From Cornus controversa (taxonomy: Eukaryota > Streptophyta > Magnoliopsida > Cornales > Cornaceae): 64,000 nucleotides of DNA. Positions 1 through 12,599 of the stretch are shown here, piece after piece. Position 1 is the first letter of the stretch, and each line of letters begins with the position of its first letter. The notes beneath the pieces are model-generated. The model worked only from the letters and a program-made list of their open reading frames with translations, made no database searches and was not told the DNA's origin. The stretch is taken from positions 91,204,533 to 91,268,532 of the forward strand of contig CM048845.1 of assembly GCA_026545225.1 (NCBI GenBank). Reading direction: 5' to 3'. Made by a program: the position numbers and the translations under genes.

Positions 1-1393
1 AAGACAATCCTGGAAACAATATTATGAAGAGAAATGCTAAACATCATGAAATTATTTTATGAATTTGTATCATGAATGATGTGGCAGGTAACGTGGAGAG
101 TTAGTATTGGTGGAATTCGGTGATAATATCATGGGACTCTGTGTATGGGGGAATCTTACCAATACTAACTCTTCACGTTACCTGCCACATCATTCATGAT
201 ACAAATTCATGAAATAATTTCATGACGTGTAGCATTACTCTATTATGAACATATATCAAAGTGCTGATCTCATTTTTTTTATAAAAAAATTGACATTAAA
301 CACCTGTTAGTGGACAAAAACATAATTATAATGACAAGATAGGAAAATAATACCATATATAATACAATATATATATTTTTATATTCGAATAACTTCGCCT
401 TCTAACATGTAACTTTACTATAAAATTTATAAATTAATTAAAATTATATAATTATCTTATTTAATAGAAATATAAGTAAAAATTCAGATTTATATTATTG
501 CAGCAATAAATTAAAGTCTCTATTCAGCAGAAACAACTTGATATCATCAATCACCACACCAAAAAGAACGTCAGATGAGAGGGGTAGTGTACGTGTAGAT
601 TAATAATCACCCTCAATAATGACATTTGAATAACCCCAACTTTGGAGTAGATTAAATCCAGTCTCAGCACCAGACACCCCGCTAAATCCACAGATCTAAC
701 ATTCTGGAAGAAGCCGAAAGCAACCCTCATTACCTTACCATAAACACATGACAATCCTGGAAACAATAGTATGAATATACATTAAAGTGCCCAACCTTTT
801 TTTTTCCTTTAAAAAATTGACATTAATCATATGTTAATAAACAAAAACATAATTATAATAACAAGATAGGAGAACAATATCATATATAATATAATATATT
901 ATTTTTTATATTCAAATAACTTCACCTTCTAACTTATGTAACTTTACTATAAAATTTATAAATTAATTAAAATTTTAAAATTATCTTATTCAATAGAAAT
1001 ATAAATAAAATTTTATATTTATATTATTACAGTGAGAAATCAAAGTCTCTATTTTGGAGAACCAACTTGATATCATAAATCACCATACTAGAAACAGGGT
1101 AAGAGGAGAGTAGCCATGTCCGTGTAAATTAATAATCACCTCAATAATGATCTTTGAATAATCCCAACTTTCAAGTATATTAACACTCAGTTTCAGTAAT
1201 AGGGACTCTGCTAGATCAGCCGATCTAACATTCTGGAATAAGCCCGAAGCAACCCTCACTGCCCTATCACAAACACATGATGGAAATAATATTATGAACA
1301 TACATTAAAGAAGTGTCTAACCTTTTTTTTTCTTTAAAAAATTGACATTAAACACATGTTAATGAACAAAAACATAATCATAATGACAAAATT
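1..1393. repeat. Tandem duplication of a ~530-bp unit, about 2.2 copies
   Basis: The segment starting at position 3 recurs from about 751 and again, partially, from about 1280. Shared landmarks are the opening 'aatcctggaaacaat', a T-run followed by 'aaaaaattgacatta', the block 'aaaacataattataat', a 'cttctaac...aactttactataaaatt' block, and 'gatctaacattctgga' near the end of each unit. Units one (after removing the inserted MITE at 29-240) and two are both close to 528 bp. The third copy breaks off near 1393. Minus-strand reading of each unit gives similar short peptides ('FQNVRS' in both), so a gene fragment may be embedded, but I cannot name it. Confidence 0.85.
29..240. mobile_element. Mutator-type MITE (foldback, ~80-bp TIRs, 9-bp TSD)
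   Basis: The left arm (29-112) and right arm (157-240) are near-perfect inverted repeats beginning 'gagaaatgct' and, read inward from the right end, 'gagtaatgct'. The element is flanked by the 9-bp direct repeat 'tattatgaa' at 20-28 and 241-249. A 9-bp duplication with long TIRs is the signature of the Mutator superfamily. It has no coding capacity. The related tandem units near 768 and 1290 lack the insert and show the uninterrupted site, which fixes the borders. Confidence 0.9.
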
Positions 1394-1654
1394 TTCATTT
1401 TACCTTTACCCTTTGTAATTTATTAAAATATCACTTAGTTTTTAGTTTTACTTAGTTTTTAGTTTTTTTTTTTCTTTAAAATGAGTCTAGGGGTTTTGAA
1501 GAAAACATGTGATGTCCGAGAACATCTAATTTAATGTTTACCATATTCATTTTAGCTTTCATATTCAACCATTCAAACTCGAAACAACAACAAAGACATG
1601 AACATTGATTTAGATTTCTCTCTCCAATCTCTACTTCATCTATCCTCTCTCTCA
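250..1654. other. AT-rich repeat DNA, no gene recognised
   Basis: This is the remainder of the tandem units, then about 260 bp of T-rich sequence (1394-1654). Only short chance reading frames are present. Confidence 0.6.
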
Positions 1655-1969
1655 TAGGGTGTTCATTTGATCTGTGAATCTGATATGATTCAATCCAATC
1701 TTCCAGTTCAGATTGATTTTTTTGTCCATCGATTCGGTAGCGAATTCATAAATAAATAATTCATAGGGATTGAATCATATCATGGATTTGGATCTCAAAA
1801 ATTAATCCGGTTTGTTACCTATATATATATATAAATTAGTTTTAAATTTCACAAACTGAATCGGATGGATTTAAGAATTCTATCAAATTGAATTAGTTTT
1901 AAGTTTTATAAATTCATTGGGATCATTGATTTGGTTTTATGTCTACTCCGAACTAACTGTGCACCCCTA
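1655..1969. mobile_element. hAT-type MITE, 315 bp
   Basis: The left end reads 'tagggtgttca' and the right end, reverse-complemented, 'taggggtgcaca'. These are related short terminal inverted repeats of the TAGGGGTGCA type. The flanks are 'ctctctca' (1647-1654) and 'ctctctct' (1970-1977), an 8-bp duplication matching at 7 of 8 positions, as expected of hAT elements. The CT-rich flank weakens the TSD evidence. The interior has several 'ggattgaat' / 'gattcaatc' motifs in both orientations and no reading frame. It shares termini with the clearer element at 40424-41053. Confidence 0.6.
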
Positions 1970-1977
1970 CTCTCTCT

Positions 1978-2863
1978 ACTAGGGCGGGGATAAAAAAGGA
2001 ATTTGGAGTGGTAAACCGTTGTTGCCCCCAGGAGGAGCAGAACAATATTCAAACCATCCTTCGTCAAGGTGTGATTTTATTGGCTGCTACTATGGTAAGT
2101 TTGACAAAGGGTGAAGGTAGCAATAAGTGAGTAAAAGAAATACTATATAGAATTGAAGTTCCGCACATTACGGCCATGTATTGTTGGAGAGAACACAGTG
2201 TGATGATTTCGAAAATGACAACTGAAGTCTCATGATCCAATGGTTGCAAGAAATCTGCCGGCCTTTTGGGTTTAACATGGATGTGTTACAGGGAATCATT
2301 GTTATCCCCCAAAAAGAATCGCATAGGGTCATTACGTGTCACATTGATACTGCAGTATAGTCACGTCACATCACATATGGATGAGGTAAAGATGATTTTC
2401 TCCATTAAGTACAAAATTATTATTAATTATCGGGAAGGTGTTATAGTCGGTGCAATGTGGCAATAATTCTTAAGAATTATTCAATTTAAAGTTATGATAT
2501 ATATAGTTGAAATTCAGACGTGTCCCAAATTATGCAGTCGTGTTCACTGCCCCCACTCACATAATGCTATTTTCCATAAATTATTAATTTTCAATTTATT
2601 CTTTTAACACATGAAATCATAGCATGAAAGGTGAAAAGATTAAACTGATTAAATAATGCATAATACAAGTGACTAATAGATGGTTATAAGATGACATGAC
2701 GTACAATAATATTTACAATAATTTGAATGTTTCGAAAATCATTTATGCGAGTGAGGTGGACGATATGTGGTGAAGTCCACTACTCTCACTCACAAAACAC
2801 ACGTTCGAAAGAGACATTAGAATAATGGAGTAGACGTAATCATCTATATCTATATCTATATCT
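1978..2863. other. 3' flank of ABCC8, no gene recognised
   Basis: AT-rich DNA. A short ATATCT-type microsatellite at about 2841-2863 directly abuts the ABCC8 stop codon. No convincing coding sequence is seen. Confidence 0.5.
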
Positions 2864-5800
2864 CTACTGATCATAATAGGCAAATTTCTGAGAGGAGTTC
2901 CTCCTGCAACTGGACCAGTATTCAGCTACAAGCTTGGCAAAAGGGGAGTTATTAGTCTCCATAAGCTTTGAAGGCTCATCATACTCCACCAGCTTCCCTG
3001 CAATGCCATGACAACCCACAATTGCATCAATAAGCTTCCTATCAAATTATCAATAACCCAAGATATAAAAGCCTCTATACCTACTTCAATCCAACTATTG
3101 TATTTCAAAAAAGGTGCATGGGTTGCTTATTTGATTTACTCTGACCTGTTACATATATGCATATTATGTATCAGGAAGAGGTGGGAATAGAAGCATACCA
3201 AAAGAAAGAACCATGACCATGTCACTGTCTAGGACAGTAGGGACTCTGTGAGCTACAGTTATCACTGTGCAATTTGAAAATTCTTCCCTTATGATTCTCT
3301 GTAGGATAGCATCTGTGGCAGAATCAATTGAAGCAGTTGCTTCATCTAGAACTAGAATTCTGTTTCTCTTTAGAAGCACCCTTCCAAGACAGAAGAGTTG
3401 GCGTTGTCCGGCACTCCAATTCTCGCCTTCATCGCTCACTGATGAGACATAAACAGAAACAGAAAGCAATGATCTTCATTTGCTTGATCAACTTACAAGA
3501 AAATATAATGGATAAGAGGTGTGCATAAAATGCAACTTCAATTAGAGATTCAGTGAAAAAAAAAAAAAAACTTAAAAGTTGCTTCCAGTTTCCTGGATTC
3601 AACTCACCTGAAGAATCTAACATGTTAGGAAGACTGCTGATGATAGCCTTAAGTTGACACTTCTCTAAAGCCTGAAAATCAAGAACCAAAAAGATTTGTG
3701 AGGAACTTACTGACAGCTTGTTCCAAGATTACCGGAAAAATAAAAAAAAAACTGATAAACAGTAGAACATTGTTATTGTATACTCCATATTTATGAAGAT
3801 TAGGATGATTTGGCTTGCCTTCCATATCTCTTCATCAGAGTAGAGGCCTAAAGGGTCCAAGTTAGTTCGAATGCTGCCTCTGAAAAGAGTTGGCTCTTGA
3901 GGAATGACGCTGAGTTTCATCCTTAAATCCTTAAGACCTATAGAGCAAATGTCAAGACCATCTATAAGAATTCTTCCACTGTCAGGCTCCACTAAGCGAA
4001 ACAAAGCACTCATTAGTGTAGTTTTGCCGCTTCCAGTCCTTCCGACAACTCCTACTCTAGTCCCTTCTTTGAAAGTGCAACTGATCCCTTTGAGGGCTAG
4101 TGGAGCATTAGGACGGTATCTAATCTGAGACCAACCAAAGAATCATTTGTCAAATTATTGTGTATCTATATGCTCAAATTAGAAATCTCTGGTATGTAAT
4201 CTCTCAAGTCTCAAGGAAGAGTGGCTTCTGATCATCTCCAAAGCTTGTCTTGGAAATTGCGTGGTATCAATCAGGATTGATCATAAATAGAACAACAAAG
4301 ACAGTAGACTTGCTTGGAGATCAAAATGTGAATGAGTACCAAACATTCAGAAAGCATATAGCACTTATTCTGGAGAAGTTAATTAACAAACACAACAAAT
4401 TAATTTCTTAACTCATGAAAGATGTTTAAAATCTTACTTGTTTAGATCATTTCAGTGTCAATCAGAAGCCACTCTTTCATGAAATTTCTAAGAAACTCAT
4501 CCTTCTAAAAAGGTGAACTTAACTAAAATAGTTACCTTCAGCTCCTCCAACTCTATCCTACCAATGGATGGCCATGAAGATGGTGGCCTCCTTTCCTCCA
4601 CAATTGCTGGTGGCTCTGGTGGTATGTGCATGAACTGTTTGATCCGTTCTACGGATATAATGTAGTTAGATAAGCTGCTATACCATCTAGTCAAGAACAC
4701 TTGGGTACCCGTTAATGCCAGAGCATAAGAAAGAGAGAGTCCCACAAGCCCTGCAAGAGTTCAACATCTTTGAACAATCTAAAATAGCATTGATAAGCTA
4801 CAAATAAACCATTTGAATGAACACTAGACATAGATACCTGGAGCTACATAACCCTTGGGAATTAAAACCAGGAGTAAGGCAGCAGTGAATAGGGTCAGGT
4901 TTTGAAGTGCTTCTACTCTCATAATCAACCATTCCAATGCTGTATTAGAGTAAAAGAAAAGTTTTGCATCTGTGTCGATGAGCTTTAGGTAGTTTTGGAA
5001 GAACCTCTCTGCCATGTAAAATGCTCTTATGGTGATCACTCCAAGTGATGTCTCGGATGCATAATTCATGACTGGAGCTTTAGTTGTTCCATTGATTCTC
5101 ATTAGTTCCCTTGCAGAAGCTTGATAATAATCCTTCAGACAGAAAAGAAATAAGATAATTGATTTTTTCCCCTTTATCAACAAGAGATAAAGAGATTGAT
5201 TATAATGTGAAATGAGATTTACCTGAACATATTTTGAAGCTACCATAGCAAAGATGGCTACAATGAGAACTTGCCATGTGACTGCGGACATGACCCCAAT
5301 GATTGGCAGCAGCTCAGTTCCAGCAGCCATTGTATAGGCAATTGAGAAAGGTATGTCAAAATCCAACACAGTTAAATCTGATGAAGCCTGCACAACAAAC
5401 ATTGACATGAATGCGAAAAATAAATAATCTGGGGTCAGTAGGTACATAATCTCTCATAAGATTGGCTGAAAGAAAAGAAAATTTTACTCTTGTCAAAATC
5501 CGCCCAACTGGGGTAGAGTCAAAAAAGAGCATGGGAGCATTGAAAATTGAATTGGTGAAGCCCAAGAAGAAGGCCTTAGAAGCTTTTAATCCCAGAAGAG
5601 CAGCAAATAGGGACCTTAGATATACAAATACGGCACTCGTTGTTGAAATTGCAGCATAAACACCAATTAAGGTGCCATTGCTGATTTTGGGAATTTGGAT
5701 GGCAAATGCTAGCCAATAACTAGAGGCAGCCTGAAGACCAACAAAGCAAAACTGAGTTAATAAACTTGAGCACAGTAAACTCGATCCCTTTGAGACGAGG

Positions 5801-8800
5801 ATGTAATCCAAGAACGGCTTCCACCCAACATCACCAATCTCCTTCTCTTCCTCCTCTGTCAGCTGTACTCCTGGCAGACCCTTCATGGAAATCTCCCCCT
5901 CACTGTTTTCTTTTGTAAGGTAATACTGGTTTAATGCTTCCGGCCAATCCATATTCCCGTTTGATGGTTCACTTCTGTTTTCATTGGTTGAAGAATCCAA
6001 TATTGTTACTGCAGTTTTATGAGCATTCACAAGCTGCTCAAATGCTGTCCCTGCAGTCAAGAGTTCCTCATAGCTTCCTGATTGAGTAACTTTTCCACCT
6101 TCCATAACCTTGAAGATAAAAAAACAAGGTTAGTTTATGCAAATAATTGAAAATCCACATGAAATACATGTCAATCCCTCATTACCAAAATTATATCAAC
6201 TTCTGAAAGAAACTCCACTTGATGTGTAACTAGAATTACAGTTTTTTTCTCTAGAGCAGTCATGGCACAGTCCTGCATTTACATCATTGAAGTTCAGTAA
6301 CAAGAAATCACGTTCGCGTCATGCAAATAATTTATGCATGCCTATTAACATTACATTAAAAAGAATTGCAGCTGTATGTGCATCTACTGCACTAAAAGGG
6401 TCATCAAGAAGATAGATATCAGCATCGTTGTAGACAGCTCGAGCAAGTTGAATCCTCTGTTTCTGTCCCCCACTCATGTTAAGCCCTCTCTGACCTATCT
6501 CTGTGAGATCACCATGCTCAAAACTGTTAATATCTTTATCTAAAGCACATGCTTTCATGGCCTTCTCATATTTGGTTTTGTCCATTGGCTTTCCATAGAG
6601 TATGTTATCCCGAATTGTCCCACTTTGGATCCACGAAGTTTGAGAAACATAAGCAATGGATCCAAATACATCCACCTACATGAAAGCAACAAGAAACTAC
6701 AATTAGTGACATAAATCTAAGCGCATGATTTATAAATAAGCACTCTTTTGTAACTCACATTTCCTGAAATCTTGGGTATTTCTCGGAGTATGGCGTATAG
6801 AAGTGATGACTTCCCAGCCCCAACTTGCCCACAGACAGCAATTTTCTGTCCCCTTCGTACTTCCAAGCTCACATTTCTCAGTGTTGGAATGACTGATTCT
6901 GTGTCCCAACTGAAATTCCCGGCTTGTATTCTAATACTGATATCTGAATCCCTTGATGTAATTCTATTTATTTTCTCAGTTTTGATTTCATCATCAAGCA
7001 AAAAGGAATTGATCCGATCAAAAGAGACCTTGACCTGGATTATTGCAGAAAGAGCCTCGGGTATTAGTTTGACAGGTTCTGCCATACTGCGCAATGCAGC
7101 CAGAATTGTGAAGATAGTGCCAGCATCTAATGGCGCACTTTTGAAGAGGACACATCCATAGAAGATGACTGAGGATACAATGGTTGGAGATATCCAATAC
7201 AAGGCAGTGCCATAAACCTTCTTATGCTGAGATTCAGCCAACCATCTGAATTCACTGTCTCGATTGGATTCAACCAAGTTCTTGAATTTATCTTCCCAAG
7301 ACTGTAACTTGATGATTTTCATATTGTTCAAGATTTCAGAAGTGAACCTGAGTCTCTTGTCTTGTGCAATCATAAATTCAGATTGACACTTCTGAAGTAA
7401 CTTGGCGAATGGCACGTTTAGAAGCCCACAGATGAGAAGAGGGACTAAACCAGGAAGAGCACCAAGACCCACAACCCCGAAAAGGACACAGATGGCTAGA
7501 AAAATTTGCACCCCAAAACTCCACCCCACATGAAACCACATAGGAAATTCCCCCATTCGGTAGGCATCAACTGAGATATAATTCACGACCTCCCCAGTTG
7601 AATGCCTTTGCCTTCCCAAACTAGAAAGTTTGAGTTGCTTTTGATAAACTGCCACCATTAAAGCTGATCTCATCTTCATCCCAGTCCGCCTTGATTGGAA
7701 AAAGAAATGCCTCTGGGACAAAGATTCAACGGCCTTAACAATGACTAAGATCCCAACTAAGATGAGACCTTCATATGTATTCTCCTTTTCCCGGTTTGAA
7801 TAACGGACAAAGGCATAGAGTAACAAAGGAGCAGCAACTACAGAAACTGTCCTCAGAAGTGCACAGATTCCTACAAACACCATTTCTTTCATATAAACTC
7901 TCACTGTTGCCCAAAGAACCAAGTTCCTAGTACTGCCTAAGGTCTCGTCTCTTTGAAGTAAATCCCATTCTCGAGCAAATTTCTCATAGGCTAAAACTGC
8001 TTCATCTTCAGGGGCTAGACCAGGAATGTCTTCAAGAACTAATGGCCTTGAATAACCCAATCGAAGCAAAGGACTAATCCAAGAAAATGTCAATCTGCTG
8101 AGCAAACTGGCCTGGCCAAGTTGGCTACTGTTATTTTCCGGCTCATTGACTATTAGAGGTTCTGATAAACACTTGTCCGGAGTACGTTGAGAAACTAAGT
8201 AACTGAAGTTCCTCAATGCACAAAAGAGAAGCAAGAAGTTGACAGGCCAGGGTATCAGGTCCAAGATATTGATCTCGTGTGTTCTTAGTAAAACCTCGGT
8301 GTTTAGAGCTGAAACCGATAGAAAGAACACTACCCACCAGACAGAAATCAGAATTTTGATCCATTTTGATCTTTGCACAAGCACAGATACAGTCAAGGAG
8401 ATCCAAATTAGTCCTCTGACAAAGTGAACCACCCAGCTCAAATGACTCAACCCTTCATTTGGTGCTATCGGACCCCATAGACCAGCTCCAAGATATGCAA
8501 TGCTAGTAAGAGCACAACAAATTGAAACAGCTAGAGTGGCCCAATCCCTTCTAACATACCCAGTACTTGTGGTATGTTTTCTAATAGAACCCACAAGCAA
8601 AAACAGATAGAAAACAAAGAGGACTAGTAGGTTCACTAAATCTATGACAGCTCTTTGAAAGCAAGAAGAACCCAAATCAAATTTCCCCTCACAAATCCAA
8701 GAGAAGTACACTATAATATCATGAGAAGAGAAACAGTTAGGATCATAACACTTCCAAACAAATATAATTTCATACAGTTAAAGAAGTGTCAAAAAGCACA

Positions 8801-9197
8801 TAAACTAGAAATGTTGATACTACAATAGTAGGAAATGAAGACAAACCTCATGGAATTCAAAGTCATTGTACACACACACACAGATAAGAGGTAAAATTGC
8901 AACTTATAAGGGGGAAAAGAAAGCCAAGAAGAAGTAATAAATATATATCTAAATATTCCCAATAATGGTAGTGCATGTATTTTATCAATGGTGCATTTGG
9001 ACACACTAAAATCAAGAAGCAAAACCACAATAACAGTGGAAAATCTAATATACTAAACAGCAACTGAATTCACTGAACTAATAAGAACAATTGAAATTCA
9101 CACACACCCAAACACATCCCACTGCCATCAAGAGAAATTATAGACATGGAAAATCAGGAAATTAGATTTTACCAAGTGACATTCCCGAGAAAGCCAT
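2864..9197 (-). CDS. ABCC8: ABC transporter C family member 8-like (MRP type), full length, 12 exons
   Basis: Predicted full-size ABCC exporter of 1474 aa; the family pumps conjugates and other organic anions across membranes, and the substrate here is unknown. Exons, read on the minus strand: 9197-9173, 8710-6759, 6675-6355, 6272-6186, 6108-5488, 5387-5223, 5132-4838, 4750-4536, 4124-3819, 3671-3608, 3438-3199, 2997-2864. Frame is kept throughout. The N-terminal TMD0 has several hydrophobic helices (about 20-190). TMD1 follows, then NBD1 with Walker A GQVGAGKS (636-643), signature NMSGGQ (about 725) and Walker B YLLDDP. TMD2 is encoded by exons 5-8. NBD2 has Walker A GRTGSGKT (1255-1262), the variant signature WSAGQ (about 1358) and Walker B ILVLDEA. 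The length matches the roughly 1460-aa Arabidopsis ABCC8. The start lies in a 25-nt first exon (MAFSGMSL), and the joined N-terminus '[15 protein letters not shown]' fits this subfamily. Intron 9 has a GC donor. Subfamily assignment is from remembered sequence. Confidence 0.9.
3672..3818 (-). other. ABCC8: GC-AG intron 9 of ABCC8
   Basis: The exon 9 end reads AAG|GCAAGC and the acceptor is TTTTCAG|GCT. Joining them gives the family-typical '[13 protein letters not shown]' across the junction in NBD2. No GT donor at or next to this point keeps the conserved sequence. The nearest GT (inside 'ggagtatac') would add unconserved residues. GC-AG introns are a known minor class with a strong AG|GCAAGT consensus. 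Confidence 0.75.
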
Positions 9198-9358
9198 TGT
9201 TGATGGAGTGTCTCTTATCAACTATTGTTAGTTTGCAACACCAACATAAGAGGGAGAGCTCAGAAGTCATCCGCAGAATGAAGCGCAACACTACTTTTTT
9301 AGTTTGATCAGTCTATCATGACAGCAGCCTATACAAATTAAATGACACATCAACATTT

Positions 9359-9367
9359 TTTTATATA
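9359..9367 (-). promoter_or_regulatory. Candidate TATA box of ABCC8
   Basis: The minus strand reads 'tatataaaa' about 165 bp upstream of the ATG at 9197. This would give a 5' leader of roughly 130 nt. It is inferred from motif and distance only. Confidence 0.35.
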
Positions 9368-9399
9368 ACCTTTCTTTTGTTTCTTTAATTGATGATTAC

Positions 9400-11911
9400 T
9401 TTTTTTACTTTTTGTCTTCATTTGCTAATTCAAGTTCCAATTTCTTGCACTTGTCTGTCTTACTGACCACAATCATGGCCTTTAATTGACCACATTCCAA
9501 ACACATTCACCTTGGTACACATTTATTACTACTACTGTTACATTTGACATTACTGAATCTTAGTATACCAAGCACCACGGAGACGACGAGACCTGTGACT
9601 CAGTAATATTTTCTCTCCTTTTAAAATGAAAGATAAATTCAGTGAGAACACATTCACAATAACTAGGAAAAAATATTTGAATTTTCTTAGATACTTGTTA
9701 TGTGGTACTTTCGAAAAATAAATATTCACTGTTTCTCTTGATATAATCCGAGACGGAGTACTACATTCTCGGTACCCGAGTTCTAATAGTTTCTTCCACA
9801 ATAGACTCTATATGTATGGTCAAAACAATTTTCTGGTTCTAAAAGAAATACCAATTAATTCAATCTCACTTGTGACACATATATACACACATATATGGGA
9901 TGACATAAAAACTTTTATCTAAAGAAGTAGGTTAGATCAGGTTATTCTCAAGAACAAAATCTAACCCTGGTAATGTCACTCCTTATATTCCAGCCTTTTT
10001 CTTTCCCTTTGCTATTCTAAATCTATAATTTTGCGATAATGTTATCTTTATTTAGTTTATTTCTTCCTGGGTTACTATGACAATGAAATGTAAATTTATT
10101 TTATTAATGTATGCATAGGTATTTTTTGATCCCGAATTTTTAACTGATACTATGTATTATACACATACGTATTTGTATTTTTACATTTCTACTTTTTATG
10201 ACCGAATTTTTGTAATGTATTATAAAAAATAAAAATCAAATTATATTCGTACGTTTCCGAATTCGTTTTTTTGGGTACCATATTTTACTAACTTGTTGGA
10301 ATGGTGTATGTGAGGGTAATAAATGAGAAATGATTACATGTGAGCATGTAATAATTTCTGGAGAACATGTGCAATTCTTGATATAAAAAGCTGCTATAGG
10401 GATCCAATAAATCTCAGCAACTATCTTTGTTGTCTTTCTACTTTTTTCTCTGTCTTCCAGTTTTCTAACTTGAGTCCATAATCTTGCATTTTATGATAGG
10501 GATTAAATCAACTTATAGTTCAAACAATTAGAATAATCAATTTTTTGTTAGCTAAAGGTTTGGGTTTGGGTTATAATATGGTTAATTGATCCCTAATTAT
10601 TTTATTTATGGGGGTTAAATCAATTTTTAGTTCAAATCATTAGTTTACTCCACTAATTGGTGGCTAATGATCTGGACTATATAAAAAGATTAAAATAAAT
10701 ATTTTTGTCTAACAAAATTCTTTAAGGATGAAAATTTGTTGGACCAGATAACTATATACTAATAGTAGACGTGTTGACAATTCAATCTCATCTCCAAACA
10801 ATTAAATATATATAAGCTTAAAACATGTTTGAAGCCTTGCATGTAATTTTAAAATTTGAACTTGTTTATTTAATAGATGACATGCCACTATGCCAGTCAT
10901 CCAATCACTTGTCAGTGTTAAAAATATTCATAAACACAAATTTAATTTAAAATGTATATTAATATATATTAAAATAATGTGTCATTGCCAATTAATTATT
11001 TTCTTTCAAACTCTTTTTGATTGAATTTGACTTGACTTCTACATTTAGACATCGGTTCCTTTTAAAAATAAAAAATAAAATAATAATAAAAAAAAAAAAC
11101 CCCAACCCTCGGTTTAGTTGAGTGACATTTTGAGTTTAATTTAAAACTAGTCCCCAATTATACTTGGAGAGAGAATGGTGTCAAATTACATACAAAATTG
11201 TGGGCATAAAAAAAGAAAAAGAAAATATATGGTCAATTTCATAGAATGCTAAATTGTGTTTGTTTTCATCAGAATTATTGCTGATGGGCCAAAGGTTGTT
11301 GCTGACACTTTCTCAATTGATGATTGATCGTGAAGCCACAGCAGAGAAAAATCATATCATATGGCAAATTCATACTACACCACTAGCTAGGTTGTCCACA
11401 CTCACATAATGTGGCTCAAAAAATATATATATATATATCAAACAAAGACACTGCCGAGGAATCTAAACTCTGATGATAACTCCAAGCAGGTAAGAATGAA
11501 AATAGAATGTCCATTTCATTCTTAGCTGTTTGGAGTTATCTTTGATACAGTATATTGCCGATGGCTTCCCTGTACCTATACAGTATATATATATATTTTA
11601 CACACATATGCATGCGTGTTGGAATTTTTGTTTGGGTCTTATTAACTGGCAATTAGAATCAAAGTTGAACACAATGTCTCTACCCTGTTGTCTTTTTAAG
11701 CACATGACATTTGAATTTATTTGTGTTTTTTGTATTCTTGGGTTTTGGACAAACGTAGTGAGTCATCGGCAATTTTTGAACATTGAATGAATGGATTATT
11801 ACAGTAAATTAGCCAGTGCCATAATGAGAACAGAATCACTTCTAATGGATGATGTTTATGGGTCATCATTGTAAGACACAGAAGACATTGTATCCTCAGA
11901 GAACTGGAATT
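9400..11911. other. AT-rich intergenic DNA, no gene recognised
   Basis: This is the upstream flank of ABCC8. I see no coding sequence. A partly repeated motif (about 'ttaaatcaa...agttcaaa') occurs near 10500 and again near 10615. A compact hairpin at 11475-11540 is listed separately. TA-dinucleotide runs lie near 11430 and 11585. Confidence 0.5.
11475..11540. repeat. 66-nt near-perfect hairpin
   Basis: Arms 11475-11501 and 11514-11540 (27 nt each) pair at about 25 of 27 positions around a 12-nt loop. The arm core is 'gataactccaagcag'. It could be a miniature foldback or a short small-RNA precursor. Nothing else in the sequence decides between them. Confidence 0.7.
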
Positions 11912-11929
11912 CACTACAACAAATTCGGT

Positions 11930-12560
11930 CTTTTGCGACAAAATAGTTTGTCGCTGAAAGTGCTTATTTTGTCACACAAAAGTTATTGCGACAACAATAG
12001 CTTTGTCGCAAGGTCGTCGCTATAAGCGCGTCACTAGATGTTTTTTGCCATAAAAAAATATTTGTCGCTAAAGGTGTAATATATTGCGACAAAGTTATTT
12101 CGTCATAAAAAGACAACCAAATCGCGACAAAATGTTTGTCAAGAAACACTTACTGATTTGTCGCCTTATACAACCCAACCTTAATGCCATTTGTCGCTAT
12201 TCATCAATATTTAGTGACAACTAGATTTTTGTCGCGAGATACATATCATTTTGCGACCACCACTCTGTCATTATATATGATTTTATTGTGACAAAATATT
12301 TTGTCGTGATATATCAATATTTTTGCGACAAATTTTTTGTCATTATAAGTTATTTTATTGCGACAATATAACTTTTGTCACTTTATAGATAAAATTTTGC
12401 GCCAAACGCTTTGTCACTATATGTTAATTTGTTATGACAAGATCTCTTGTCTCTAAACATTAACATATGCGACAATTAAACTTGTCGCTAATATGCAATT
12501 TTGTCCCTAAATATACACCTTATGTGACAAAATGTTTTTTTTTTTACAAAGAAAATTCGT
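11930..12560. repeat. CACTA subterminal repeats (GCGACAA / TTGTCGC)
   Basis: At least a dozen exact or near copies of 'gcgacaa' or its complement 'ttgtcgc' occur in both orientations within about 600 bp of the CACTA end, plus decayed variants. In En/Spm relatives such motifs bind the element's own proteins. Confidence 0.85.
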
Positions 12561-12599
12561 CGCTAAATATCTATATTTTTATCCTAATGTTTTTTGTAA

